From an uncultured Clostridia bacterium (GTDB lineage Bacteria > Bacillota > Clostridia > Oscillospirales > Acutalibacteraceae), in contig CAMUZD010000037.1 of assembly GCA_947165115.1 (NCBI GenBank), positions 1-9,701 of the forward strand: DNA of 9,701 nt. The letters are read 5' to 3'. The stretch's first letter is position 1; every line of letters begins with the position of its first letter. Positions 1-6,725 of this stretch are shown piece by piece. The notes beneath the pieces were generated by a model. It saw nothing but the letters and a program-made list of their open reading frames with translations, ran no database searches and was not told the origin of the DNA. The position numbers were made by a program, and so were the translations under genes.

Positions 1-642
1 GGAGGAATGAAGGTCCCGTTTGTTCCCGCCGCGGCAGGTTTCGCATTTATGGCGGCCTGCTTCAGGGATGAGATATTCAGCTACACCCCGGGCAGACCTT
101 TTATGACCGGCGTTTCGCTCGGTTCGACGCTTATGCACGGCGGCTCGATGCGAATGAACGGCGCGAATATCCTTGATATAATAACCGGCAATATCTGCGG
201 CACCATGGGCACCGGCTGTATCGTTGTATTCCTTGCGTGTATCATATTCCTGCTCTTTCGCAGGCGTGAGGCCCTGCTCGCGACCGCCGGCTTCCTCGGC
301 GCATGCATACTCTTTGCCCTTCTGCTTCCGCGCTCAAACGGCAGCCGTATTTCATCCGTGATTATGGAACTCTCCTCAGGTTCACTTATGTTTGCGGCAG
401 TGTTCCTCCTTACGGATTATTCAACCCTTCCCGCTTCAAAGAGAGATAAGTTGGTTTACGGCGTTTTCTGCGGTATGATCTGCATGTCAATGAGAAAACT
501 CGGCGTATTTGAGGAACCGGTATGTTTCGCGGTTCTGCTCGCGAACGCATTCAGCCCTCTGCTTGATATATTGACAAGGCGTGTAATGGCTTTCATTACT
601 CCCCGCATAAATAAAGGCAGGGAGGTGGCAGCCGATGGATGA
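1..642 (+). CDS. rnfD: RnfD-like membrane subunit of an Rnf/Nqr-type complex (5' end outside window)
   Basis: C-terminal part of an RnfD/NqrB-family membrane subunit, which in canonical Rnf carries covalently bound FMN in the ion-pumping ferredoxin:NAD oxidoreductase. The frame is open through base 1, and the Met at 7 has GGAGGA directly abutting it, too close for a ribosome site. That Met also falls inside a family block (canonical GG..NIFNPA; here GGMKVPFVPA), so the gene starts upstream. Numbering from that Met, the fragment has about five hydrophobic segments (roughly 71-84, 91-107, 118-135, 149-160, 171-187). The family C-terminal block is clear: LTDYSTLP, KLVYGVFCG, EEPVCFAVLLANAFSPLLD. 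Odd: NPA is VPA (6-8), the flavinylation motif [ST]GAT appears as LGST (38-41, Thr41 kept), and the usual TDP is TDY (136-138). Its last 8 bases overlap rnfE. The family is secure; a canonical function is doubtful. Confidence 0.85.
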   Translation, partial: GGMKVPFVPAAAGFAFMAACFRDEIFSYTPGRPFMTGVSLGSTLMHGGSMRMNGANILDIITGNICGTMGTGCIVVFLACIIFLLFRRREALLATAGFLGACILFALLLPRSNGSRISSVIMELSSGSLMFAAVFLLTDYSTLPASKRDKLVYGVFCGMICMSMRKLGVFEEPVCFAVLLANAFSPLLDILTRRVMAFITPRINKGREVAADG

Positions 643-1423
643 GAATAAACGCTTTTCTTTCAGAGAGGCAATAACCGAGAATCCGGTGCTGTTTCAGTGC
701 GTAGGACTCTGCTCCATTATTGCGGGCACATCCACTTTGAAGGATTCGCTTTTCATAGCGGTTATGATTGCTGCAGACCTGATTGTTACCTGCACTCTCG
801 CCAGCTTGTTTTTCAAGAAGATTCCCCGCTACGTGAGAATCGCTCTCTATCTTGTCATAGGACTCGCGATTATTTATCCCGTGTTATGGTATATTGAAAC
901 CCGCACTCTGATTGAAGTTACTCTAGGTATGAGAATTATAATTCCGCTTATAGCCGTCAATTCGGTTACGGCGGTTCACTGCGAGACTTATTCGGTTAAG
1001 CACAGTGTCGGTTCAGCTCTTGCGGACGCTCTTTCCGCCGCATTCGGCACCGCGCTTGTTGCCGTCATATGCGGAACAATCCGCGAAATCATCGGCAAAG
1101 GGACTGTCGGCGGTTATACGCTCGATATGAAGTTTACAATGAGCACTATGTCTATGCCGTTCGGATGTCTGGTCCTGCTCGGATTCCTTGCGGCTATAAT
1201 CAAGGCGCTGATAAGTCTTAACAGAAGGAGCAGAAACGTATCCTCAGAGACCGAAGCCCCCGAGCAGCCTGAGGAAATAGATCTCGGCATTGAACAGAGT
1301 GAAGCTCCCGAGACTATCGATATGATAATCGCCGATTATGATGATATTGACAGCATTCTATCTTCCACCGACGAATTCTTAAGAAGCCTCAACGGTTATG
1401 AAGACGGAGGTGATGAGCAATGA
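635..1423 (+). CDS. rnfE: RnfE-like membrane subunit with acidic C-terminal extension
   Basis: 262-residue RnfE/NqrD-type integral membrane protein. In canonical Rnf, RnfE and RnfA pair as inverted homologues and share an intramembrane [2Fe-2S] cluster. Family landmarks are NPVLFQCVGLC (16-26), KIPRYVRIALYLVI (62-75), IIIPLIAVNS (101-110) and GTIREIIGKGT (147-157). The first cluster cysteine is kept (C26 in GLC). The second, in the family's TNC/VNC motif, is Ser110 (codon TCG at 962-964), with an extra Cys at 116. Residues about 197-262 form an acidic, Glu/Asp/Ser-rich tail that E. coli RnfE lacks. The start is supported by GGGAGGTGG at 620-628. The gene overlaps rnfD by 8 bases, leaving no room for rnfG, which in clostridial rnfCDGEAB operons lies between them. 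It overlaps rnfA by ATGA. The family call is strong; the electron-transfer role is uncertain. Confidence 0.88.
   Translation: MDENKRFSFREAITENPVLFQCVGLCSIIAGTSTLKDSLFIAVMIAADLIVTCTLASLFFKKIPRYVRIALYLVIGLAIIYPVLWYIETRTLIEVTLGMRIIIPLIAVNSVTAVHCETYSVKHSVGSALADALSAAFGTALVAVICGTIREIIGKGTVGGYTLDMKFTMSTMSMPFGCLVLLGFLAAIIKALISLNRRSRNVSSETEAPEQPEEIDLGIEQSEAPETIDMIIADYDDIDSILSSTDEFLRSLNGYEDGGDEQ
1406..1413 (+). promoter_or_regulatory. near-perfect Shine-Dalgarno for rnfA
   Basis: GGAGGTGA lies six bases before the ATG at 1420, within the last codons of rnfE. It is an eight-base match to the anti-Shine-Dalgarno end of 16S rRNA. It supports this start over the in-frame ATG at 1426 and suggests rnfA is translated strongly in its own right as well as by the ATGA overlap. 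Confidence 0.7.
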
Positions 1424-2004
1424 AAATGATTTCAGGATTATTGATTACTGCTCTTTACACCGTATTCGTGCAGAATCTTGTCATGACATCGGGCCTCGGT
1501 ATGAGCGAGGCAATGCGCATATCTCCACGCCCGAATACCTTTGTTAAACTGTCTGTTATGATTTCGGGCTTTTCGACCGTAACGAGTATTCTCTGCAATC
1601 TGATTGCTTCGCGCACTGCCTCTGTTGAATCCTACGCCGCCAAGGCGCTTCTCTACGGAGCAGTGCTCGCGAGCGTATATATTGCGGTCGCTTTTATAGC
1701 GAATCTGATAGTCAAGGATAAGGAGATTATCGGCATTCTCGGCATAGCGGCGCTCAATACGCTCGTTTTTGCCGTGCCCTATATCAACGATTCCGCGGCC
1801 TATTCGCTCTTTGACTGCATCGGCTCGGGCCTCGGAGCGGGATTTGCGTTTGTGCTTGCCGCCGCGCTTATCGGCAGCGGTGCAAGAGTTATTGAAAAGA
1901 ATAAATACATCCCGCCGATATTCAAGGGGACTCCGGCAATGTTCTTCTACGTTGCGATGATTTCCCTGGGCTTTGTCGGATTCACCGGCACACAACTATT
2001 TTAA
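1420..2004 (+). CDS. rnfA: RnfA-like membrane subunit lacking both cluster cysteines
   Basis: 194-residue RnfA/NqrE-type membrane protein, normal length for the family (about 190). It aligns end to end with E. coli RnfA from memory: VFVQNLVMTSGLG (15-27) matches VLVNNFVLVKFLGLC, EIIGILGIAALN (102-113) matches the LLGIFLPLITTN region, PPIFKGTPAMF (165-175) matches PAPFRGNAIAL, and SLGFVGFTG (182-190) matches SLAFMGFSG. Both cysteines that ligate the RnfA/RnfE intramembrane [2Fe-2S] cluster are replaced: GLC is GLG (Gly27, GGT at 1498-1500) and NC is NT (Thr114, ACG at 1759-1761). About six hydrophobic helices remain and the frame is undamaged, so this is not an obvious pseudogene. In Clostridia rnfB normally follows; here the next gene is a small membrane protein 14 bases downstream with no iron-sulfur motif. 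Fold assignment is secure; redox function is questionable. Confidence 0.87.
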   Translation: MKMISGLLITALYTVFVQNLVMTSGLGMSEAMRISPRPNTFVKLSVMISGFSTVTSILCNLIASRTASVESYAAKALLYGAVLASVYIAVAFIANLIVKDKEIIGILGIAALNTLVFAVPYINDSAAYSLFDCIGSGLGAGFAFVLAAALIGSGARVIEKNKYIPPIFKGTPAMFFYVAMISLGFVGFTGTQLF

Positions 2005-2018
2005 CTGTAAGGAAATCT

Positions 2019-2294
2019 ATGAAAAAGAACGGTTACAAAAAAGCGCTCAAGCCCTCCCAGCGAGAGAGTATAACGGATTATACTTCTCATTTCGGGCTCA
2101 AGGGCAATGACGGTATGATGCTCGGCAAGAGAATAGCGATAATCGCGGCGATTGTCGTTTGTATTCTCGCCCTCATCTATATCGGGTTTTTCCTGACCGA
2201 GATGATAATCGGAATCACGGAACTGCCCGCGGCAATTCAAATCTTTCCGGAGGAAACCCGAGCATGGATTTTATCCCTTTCAATTCACGGCTGA
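2019..2294 (+). CDS. small single-pass membrane protein of unknown function
   Basis: 91 residues, not recognised. A basic, polar N-terminal region (1-38, rich in Lys/Arg/Ser) is followed by one strongly hydrophobic segment (about 39-60) and a short tail of about 30 residues. By the positive-inside rule the N-terminus should be cytoplasmic. The only cysteine (C48) lies inside the membrane segment, so this is not the iron-sulfur protein RnfB, although it occupies the position where rnfB usually lies. AAGGA at 2009-2013, five bases from the ATG, is an acceptable ribosome site. Its last 31 bases overlap the start of the glycosidase gene, suggesting translational coupling. It may be an accessory subunit of the Rnf-like complex, but that rests only on position. 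The overlap and small size leave some doubt that the whole frame is used. Confidence 0.65.
   Translation: MKKNGYKKALKPSQRESITDYTSHFGLKGNDGMMLGKRIAIIAAIVVCILALIYIGFFLTEMIIGITELPAAIQIFPEETRAWILSLSIHG
2249..2253 (+). promoter_or_regulatory. Shine-Dalgarno that sets the glycosidase start
   Basis: GGAGG lies ten bases before the ATG at 2264 and inside the preceding small gene. It favours this start over an in-frame upstream codon at 2159, which would add 35 polar residues matching nothing in the family and overlap the small membrane protein much more. Confidence 0.7.
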
Positions 2295-4111
2295 GCTGGC
2301 ATAAATCGCCTTTCGGCGCCGTCAAGGACGGCACGGAAGTCACGCTGAGAATAATTCTTCCCGCAGGCTTTTACTGCGAATGGGCAAAGATTATCGTTCA
2401 CCGTGACGATGAATGCTTCTCATATCCGATGCATTATGAATATACTCAGGAAAACGGCGAAATCTGGTGGCGCGGCAGCTTCACTCCCGCCGAGCCCGGC
2501 CTGTATTTCTACTCGTTCCTGCTTATGACCGGCTACGGCGAGATTCCGATTACCTGCTATGATAATTCGACCGGCAGAATCGCCGCGGGCGGCGGAGAAT
2601 TCCAGCTGACCGTGTATGACAAGGATTTCACAACTCCCGATGAAATAAAAGGTTCGGTTATTTATCAGATTTTTCCCGACAGATTCTGCTTCTCGGGCAA
2701 TAAAAAGGAGAATCCTTTTGCCGACAGAATCATCAGGGATGACTGGGGCGCGGAGCCTCGCTGGAAACCCGATAAAGACGGAAGAATCACCCAGTATGAT
2801 TTCTTTCAGGGAGATTTCGAGGGTATAAAGAGCCGTCTCGATTATCTATCATCGCTCGGTGTCGGATATATCTATCTCAATCCGATATTTGAAGCGCATT
2901 CAAATCACCGATACGACACCGCCGATTATGAGAAGCCCGATCCGCTTCTCGGGACGGAAGAGGATTTTTCTGCTCTGTGCAAAGAAGCCGAATCCCGCGG
3001 CATAAAGATAATACTCGACGGCGTATTCAGCCACACCGGCAGCGACAGCAGGTATTTTAATAAACAGGGACGCTACGGTAAAGGCGGAGCCTATAACAGC
3101 AAAAAATCTCCTTATTACGGCTGGTATAAATTCGGCGAATGGCCAGATGAATATGACAGCTGGTGGGGAGTGGATATACTTCCCGAAATCGAAGAAACAA
3201 ATGACAGCTATATTGAATATATCGGCGGCATTCTCAGAAAATGGCAGGCGCTCGGAGCGGGCGGATGGCGTCTCGATGTCGCGGATGAGCTTCCCGATAA
3301 ATTTCTCGATGCTCTGCGCAGTTATGTCAAGAGCGAAGATAAAGACGCAATAATCATCGGTGAAGTCTGGGAGGATGCCTCAAATAAAATCAGCTACGGC
3401 ATCAGAAGACGGTATCTGACCGGTAAACAGCTTGATTCGGTTATGAATTATCCCTTTGCCGAAGTTCTTATAAGATTCGGCATTACCGGCACCGCCGAGG
3501 GCTTCAACGATAAGATTGCGGAAATCTGTGAGAACTATCCCAAGTGCGTTGTCGACTGCCTTATGAATCATGTCGGCACTCACGATACCTGCCGCGTGCT
3601 TAACCGCCTCGGCACTCTCGACTGCTATGAGAGCAATCCGATTCACCGCTATAAAGGCGGCCTTGATGACGAGGAGCGCGAGAGGGGAATACGCCTTCTT
3701 AAAATGATTTCATCAATGCAGTTCACCCTTCCCGGCGTGCCCTGCGTCTATTACGGCGACGAGGCCGGAGCCGACGGGGGAGTCGATCCCTTCAACAGAG
3801 GCTGTTTCCCTTACGGCAGAGAGAATGAGGAACTTCTCTCGCATTACCGCCGCCTCGGCAGAATCCGCAGAGAGCATCCCGCTCTCAAAGACGGCGAATT
3901 CATCCCGATTTCATCCGTTCTCGGTTGCGTCTGCTATGAGAGGCGCGGCAGGGGTGAGAGAATTATCACCGTCGCAAACAGAAACAGTCATCCCATAGCA
4001 TACGCCTTGCCCAACGAGGGCTTCATTTCGCTGACAGGTCAGCAGGTCAGCGGCAGAGTTATTTATCTTGACGCCGAAGAAACGGCGATTACATATATGA
4101 GTTGTGATTGA
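2264..4111 (+). CDS. GH13 alpha-glycosidase, neopullulanase/cyclomaltodextrinase-like
   Basis: 615-residue GH13 enzyme predicted to hydrolyse alpha-1,4 (possibly alpha-1,6) bonds in maltodextrins, cyclodextrins or pullulan. It has no signal peptide, so it should act in the cytoplasm on imported oligosaccharides. Residues 1-120 form a beta-rich N-terminal domain such as neopullulanases carry. The barrel opens with VIYQIFPDRF (132-141), typical of this group. Conserved regions: DGVFSH (252-257, region I, with Ser where many members have Asn), GGWRLDVADE (333-342, nucleophile D338), GEVWED (366-371, acid/base E367) and NHVGTHD (435-441, stabiliser D441). Region LPGVPCVYYGDEAG (489-502) is also typical. 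A C-terminal beta domain begins near 550. All catalytic residues are present. The gene is coupled to the small membrane gene upstream and ends two bases before the LCP-like gene. Exact substrate preference cannot be read from sequence. Confidence 0.92.
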   Translation: MDFIPFNSRLSWHKSPFGAVKDGTEVTLRIILPAGFYCEWAKIIVHRDDECFSYPMHYEYTQENGEIWWRGSFTPAEPGLYFYSFLLMTGYGEIPITCYDNSTGRIAAGGGEFQLTVYDKDFTTPDEIKGSVIYQIFPDRFCFSGNKKENPFADRIIRDDWGAEPRWKPDKDGRITQYDFFQGDFEGIKSRLDYLSSLGVGYIYLNPIFEAHSNHRYDTADYEKPDPLLGTEEDFSALCKEAESRGIKIILDGVFSHTGSDSRYFNKQGRYGKGGAYNSKKSPYYGWYKFGEWPDEYDSWWGVDILPEIEETNDSYIEYIGGILRKWQALGAGGWRLDVADELPDKFLDALRSYVKSEDKDAIIIGEVWEDASNKISYGIRRRYLTGKQLDSVMNYPFAEVLIRFGITGTAEGFNDKIAEICENYPKCVVDCLMNHVGTHDTCRVLNRLGTLDCYESNPIHRYKGGLDDEERERGIRLLKMISSMQFTLPGVPCVYYGDEAGADGGVDPFNRGCFPYGRENEELLSHYRRLGRIRREHPALKDGEFIPISSVLGCVCYERRGRGERIITVANRNSHPIAYALPNEGFISLTGQQVSGRVIYLDAEETAITYMSCD

Positions 4112-4113
4112 AA

Positions 4114-4965
4114 ATGAGTAAAAACGTCACCTTCAGAACACAGAGAAAATCAAAGAATTCAAATAAAAAAAGAATAACAATAATCGTAGCGCTCGCTCTG
4201 ATTCTGCTGGTGTTCGTCTCGTTTTTCGCAGTGCTCAGCAACAGTGATTTTGATCTGAGGACGGCTCTCGGCGGTGATCCGGGAGTTACAGCGGGGGCCG
4301 AGGAAGAGACCGCGCCCGCCGAGAAATCGGACAGATGCTTCCTCTTCTGGTGCAAGGATTCCGTTTCAAACGATCTGCAGTTCCTCTGGGTGACGAGAAT
4401 TATCATGCCCAAGGGAAAATATATAATCTATTCCCCGTCGGTCGATGAGAGCATAGAATACCGCGGCGAATACAAATCCATAGGCAATATCTTTTATCTA
4501 TACGGAATTGAAGGGCTAGAGGAGGCGCTCGAGCAGTATTGCGATATAGATATCGAGCATAATATCGGCTCGGATACCGAGGCCTTCAAGCAGATGGTGA
4601 ATAATTTCGGTTCCGTCACCGTCGAGCTGAAAGAAAGTATAAACTACAAGGGCTCCTTCAATCTTATCCTCCCGCGCGGCAGCAATGTCATCAAGGGCGA
4701 CACGCTCTACAAGTATCTTGTCTATACCAATTTCAATCACGTCCAGTCTGAGGAAATCCGTGCAAAGGCATTTGAAGAAGTCCTCAAAAACGTAATAAAT
4801 GAAGATAATATCGACAATATCGAAAAGATTTATTCGCGCATTGCAAATCTGCTATATACGGATATCACGATAGTTGTCTTTACCGAAATGCGCAGTTATA
4901 TCAACGATTTATTCATTACCGGTGTCAAAGAGACCGTTGCGGCATCCAAACCCAACCAGATTTAA
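4114..4965 (+). CDS. membrane-anchored LytR-CpsA-Psr (LCP)-fold protein, probably catalytically altered
   Basis: 283 residues: a basic N-terminus, one membrane segment (about 21-41), an acidic linker (63-70) and an extracytoplasmic domain. LCP proteins transfer undecaprenyl-linked polymers to peptidoglycan. The domain follows the LCP pattern: CFLFWCKD (75-82) for the first strand, ALEQYCDIDIEHNI (138-151) for the helix and 'idhyv' strand, FKQMVNNFGSVTVEL (158-172) for the usual 'lVdalGGVtVdV', and IKGDTLYKYLVY (193-204) followed by EEIRAKAFEEVL for the late 'hLdG..al.Y.r.R...D..R..Rqq' block. The catalytic SIPRD motif reads YSPSVDE here, so its Arg is missing, and the late Y.R.R arginines are absent. 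The start is ATG at 4114. A TTG six bases earlier is possible, and no good Shine-Dalgarno is visible, so translation may be coupled to the glycosidase stop (4109-4111). LCP homology is likely by pattern only. Confidence 0.68.
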   Translation: MSKNVTFRTQRKSKNSNKKRITIIVALALILLVFVSFFAVLSNSDFDLRTALGGDPGVTAGAEEETAPAEKSDRCFLFWCKDSVSNDLQFLWVTRIIMPKGKYIIYSPSVDESIEYRGEYKSIGNIFYLYGIEGLEEALEQYCDIDIEHNIGSDTEAFKQMVNNFGSVTVELKESINYKGSFNLILPRGSNVIKGDTLYKYLVYTNFNHVQSEEIRAKAFEEVLKNVINEDNIDNIEKIYSRIANLLYTDITIVVFTEMRSYINDLFITGVKETVAASKPNQI

Positions 4966-4980
4966 CCGAGAGGATACGAA

Positions 4981-6147
4981 ATGAAAAAAAGAACGGCAAT
5001 GCTCCTGATTGTTTTCGCCCTCGTCGCAGTGGCCGTGGGAGTTTTTCAGGTGAAAAACAACTACCCCGATTTAGAGGCTCCGATTATCAATCGTTATATA
5101 GGGGATGTCGAGGAATCGTCGGCAGGCTCAAGATACAAGACCTATTTCTTTGACCTGACGCCGATAGAGAGGCAGGCATATAACCTCATCCTCGCGGATA
5201 TCTACAATATGCCCGAGAGGATACTAGTTCCCGACCTTACAGAGAAACAGCTTGATGAGGTTTTCAGGGCTCTTCTCAACGATAATCCCGATCTTATATT
5301 CCTCGGGCGCAAATGCCGCCTGACGAGTGAATTATGGAATAACTATATCTCCTTCGATTATATCATGACGAAGGAGGAATATGAGAAGGCGGACAGAGAA
5401 ATCAGAGAGAAGCGTGATCTGATTATTGCCTCGCTCTCAGATCTCAGCGATGAATACCGCTGCGAGCTTGAAATTCACGATTATATTATTTCAAACTGCA
5501 CCTATGAATTAAAGGATAACGAATACTATTATTCCTCCGCCTACGGCGCGCTTATCAACGGCAAAGCCGCGTGTGAGGGCTATTCCAAGGCCGCAAAGTT
5601 CGTCTTTGACAAGGTCGGCATAGAGAGCGCTCTCGTCAGCGGAAAAGCCGATTCCGAGGGCAACAAGGGCGGCGACCACATGTGGAATAGCGTGAAGATC
5701 AACGGCAATTACTATCATCTTGATCTGACCTGGGACGATCCCGTCAGCAAGAATTCATCGGCTATGAGTATTCACACCTATTTCAATCTCACCGATGAGG
5801 CAATCGGCGTCAACCACCGCGATTTTTCATATAATCCCGGCTGCACTTCGACCGATGAGAATTATTATGTCAAGAACGGTCTGCGTTTCGAAAGCTACAG
5901 CAAAAATGATGAAACGAAGCTCCGCGACCTTATGCTCAAGCAGTTCAATGCCGGCGAGAGATGTATCCAGATAAGCTTTGTAAATAAAGAATCCTACGAT
6001 ACCGCGTTCAAGGAGCTTATAACCGACAGCAGGATTTACAAAGTCCTCTCGGGAGTGAAATCCGCAAGAGGCAGCTCTCTTTCGAATTCCCTTACCGGAT
6101 ACTATGAGGATAAGAGCTTTTACACATTGACCTTCATTTTCAAATAA
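4981..6147 (+). CDS. exported transglutaminase-like protein
   Basis: 388 residues with a short basic N-terminus and a hydrophobic segment (about 5-23) acting as signal peptide or membrane anchor. Middle residues form a transglutaminase-like (papain-fold) domain with a complete catalytic triad: Cys198 in GKAACEGYSKA (194-204), His233 in GDHMWNSVKI (231-240) and Asp248 in YHLDLTWDD (245-253). The WDD after the Asp is typical of bacterial members. The N-terminal part (50-165) is helical and charged; the C-terminal part after about 300 is unassigned. Such proteins act outside the membrane as proteases, peptide cyclases or cross-linkers, and the substrate cannot be inferred. GAGAGGA at 4968-4974 is a good ribosome site. 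The gene follows the LCP-like gene by 15 bases, so the two may work together on the envelope, an inference from adjacency. Confidence 0.88.
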   Translation: MKKRTAMLLIVFALVAVAVGVFQVKNNYPDLEAPIINRYIGDVEESSAGSRYKTYFFDLTPIERQAYNLILADIYNMPERILVPDLTEKQLDEVFRALLNDNPDLIFLGRKCRLTSELWNNYISFDYIMTKEEYEKADREIREKRDLIIASLSDLSDEYRCELEIHDYIISNCTYELKDNEYYYSSAYGALINGKAACEGYSKAAKFVFDKVGIESALVSGKADSEGNKGGDHMWNSVKINGNYYHLDLTWDDPVSKNSSAMSIHTYFNLTDEAIGVNHRDFSYNPGCTSTDENYYVKNGLRFESYSKNDETKLRDLMLKQFNAGERCIQISFVNKESYDTAFKELITDSRIYKVLSGVKSARGSSLSNSLTGYYEDKSFYTLTFIFK

Positions 6148-6150
6148 AGC

Positions 6151-6156
6151 AGGTGA
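6151..6156 (+). promoter_or_regulatory. Shine-Dalgarno that sets a TTG start for folE
   Basis: AGGTGA lies five bases before TTG at 6162. A GTG at 6153 within this motif is also in frame but has no ribosome site before it. Starting at 6162 gives MDKERIEKAVREIL, the usual beginning of bacterial FolE. Confidence 0.7.
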
Positions 6157-6161
6157 TACCA

Positions 6162-6725
6162 TTGGATAAAGAGAGAATAGAAAAAGCCGTCAGGGAGATT
6201 CTGTCGGCCGTGGGTGAGGATCCGGACAGACCCGGTCTCGCCGAAACTCCTGCGAGAGTCGCGAGAATGTATGAGGAAATCTTTTCCGGCCTTGAAGACG
6301 ATCCGAAGAGGCACCTCAAACTCTTTGACGAGGGCAGCGAGGAGATGGTAGTAGTCAGGGATATTCCTCTCTACTCGATGTGCGAGCATCATCTGCTCCC
6401 GTTCATCGGCAAGGCTCATATCGCCTATATCCCTTCCGACGGCAAGGTAATCGGTCTCTCGAAACTTGCGAGAATAGTCGATTCCTTTGCCAGAAGGCCT
6501 CAGCTCCAGGAGCGCCTTACAATGCAGATTGCCGATTTTCTCGATGAGAGCCTTCATCCCATGGGAGTGGCTGTCGTGATTGAGGCGGAGCATCTTTGTA
6601 TGACGATGCGCGGAGCGAGAGCATCGGGCTCCCAGACAAGGACTTCGGCGCTCAGGGGAATTATGCGCAACGATTCAAGAACCAGAGCCGAAGCGCTCTC
6701 ACTTCTTACCGGAGGCAGAAACTGA
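6162..6725 (+). CDS. folE: GTP cyclohydrolase I (FolE, type IA)
   Basis: 187 residues. Cytoplasmic enzyme converting GTP to 7,8-dihydroneopterin triphosphate, the first step of folate synthesis. The whole protein fits the family: GEDPDRPGLAETPARVARMYEEI (18-40), the zinc and active-site block SMCEHHLLPF (72-81), GKVIGLSKLARIVDSFA (94-110), RRPQLQERLT (111-120) and EAEHLCMTMRG (141-151). Zinc ligands are C74, H77 and C146, all present, so this is the zinc-dependent FolE1 rather than the FolE2 type. It starts at TTG 6162 on ribosome-site and family-length grounds (a GTG start at 6153 would add three residues). Its TGA shares one base with the folP ATG. It is the first gene of a folE-folP-folB-folK block. 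No regulatory element for folate control is visible in the 14-base gap before it. Confidence 0.97.
   Translation: MDKERIEKAVREILSAVGEDPDRPGLAETPARVARMYEEIFSGLEDDPKRHLKLFDEGSEEMVVVRDIPLYSMCEHHLLPFIGKAHIAYIPSDGKVIGLSKLARIVDSFARRPQLQERLTMQIADFLDESLHPMGVAVVIEAEHLCMTMRGARASGSQTRTSALRGIMRNDSRTRAEALSLLTGGRN

Noticed and set aside
7..642. Complete short gene starting at the Met at base 7
   Set aside because: GGAGGA touches the ATG with no spacing, the frame is open upstream, and the protein would lack the N-terminal half of RnfD and begin inside a conserved block.
1438..1995. Long minus-strand open frame opposite rnfA (185 codons)
   Set aside because: Composition is Arg/His/Glu-rich without family motifs, there is no ribosome site, and it lies fully opposite a well-supported membrane protein; it is a by-product of codon use.
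1..2004. Reading the Rnf-like genes as pseudogenes
   Set aside because: No stops or frameshifts, strong ribosome sites, preserved membrane helices and overlapping starts and stops suggest selection for expression; only specific redox positions are changed.
2159..2263. Longer N-terminus for the GH13 enzyme
   Set aside because: It would start at a weak non-ATG codon without a ribosome site and overlap the small membrane gene by about 135 bases; GGAGG at 2249 points to ATG 2264.
6140..6161. Possible riboswitch (such as a THF type) before the folate block
   Set aside because: Only 14 bases separate the genes, far too short for a riboswitch, and no terminator-like hairpin is present.
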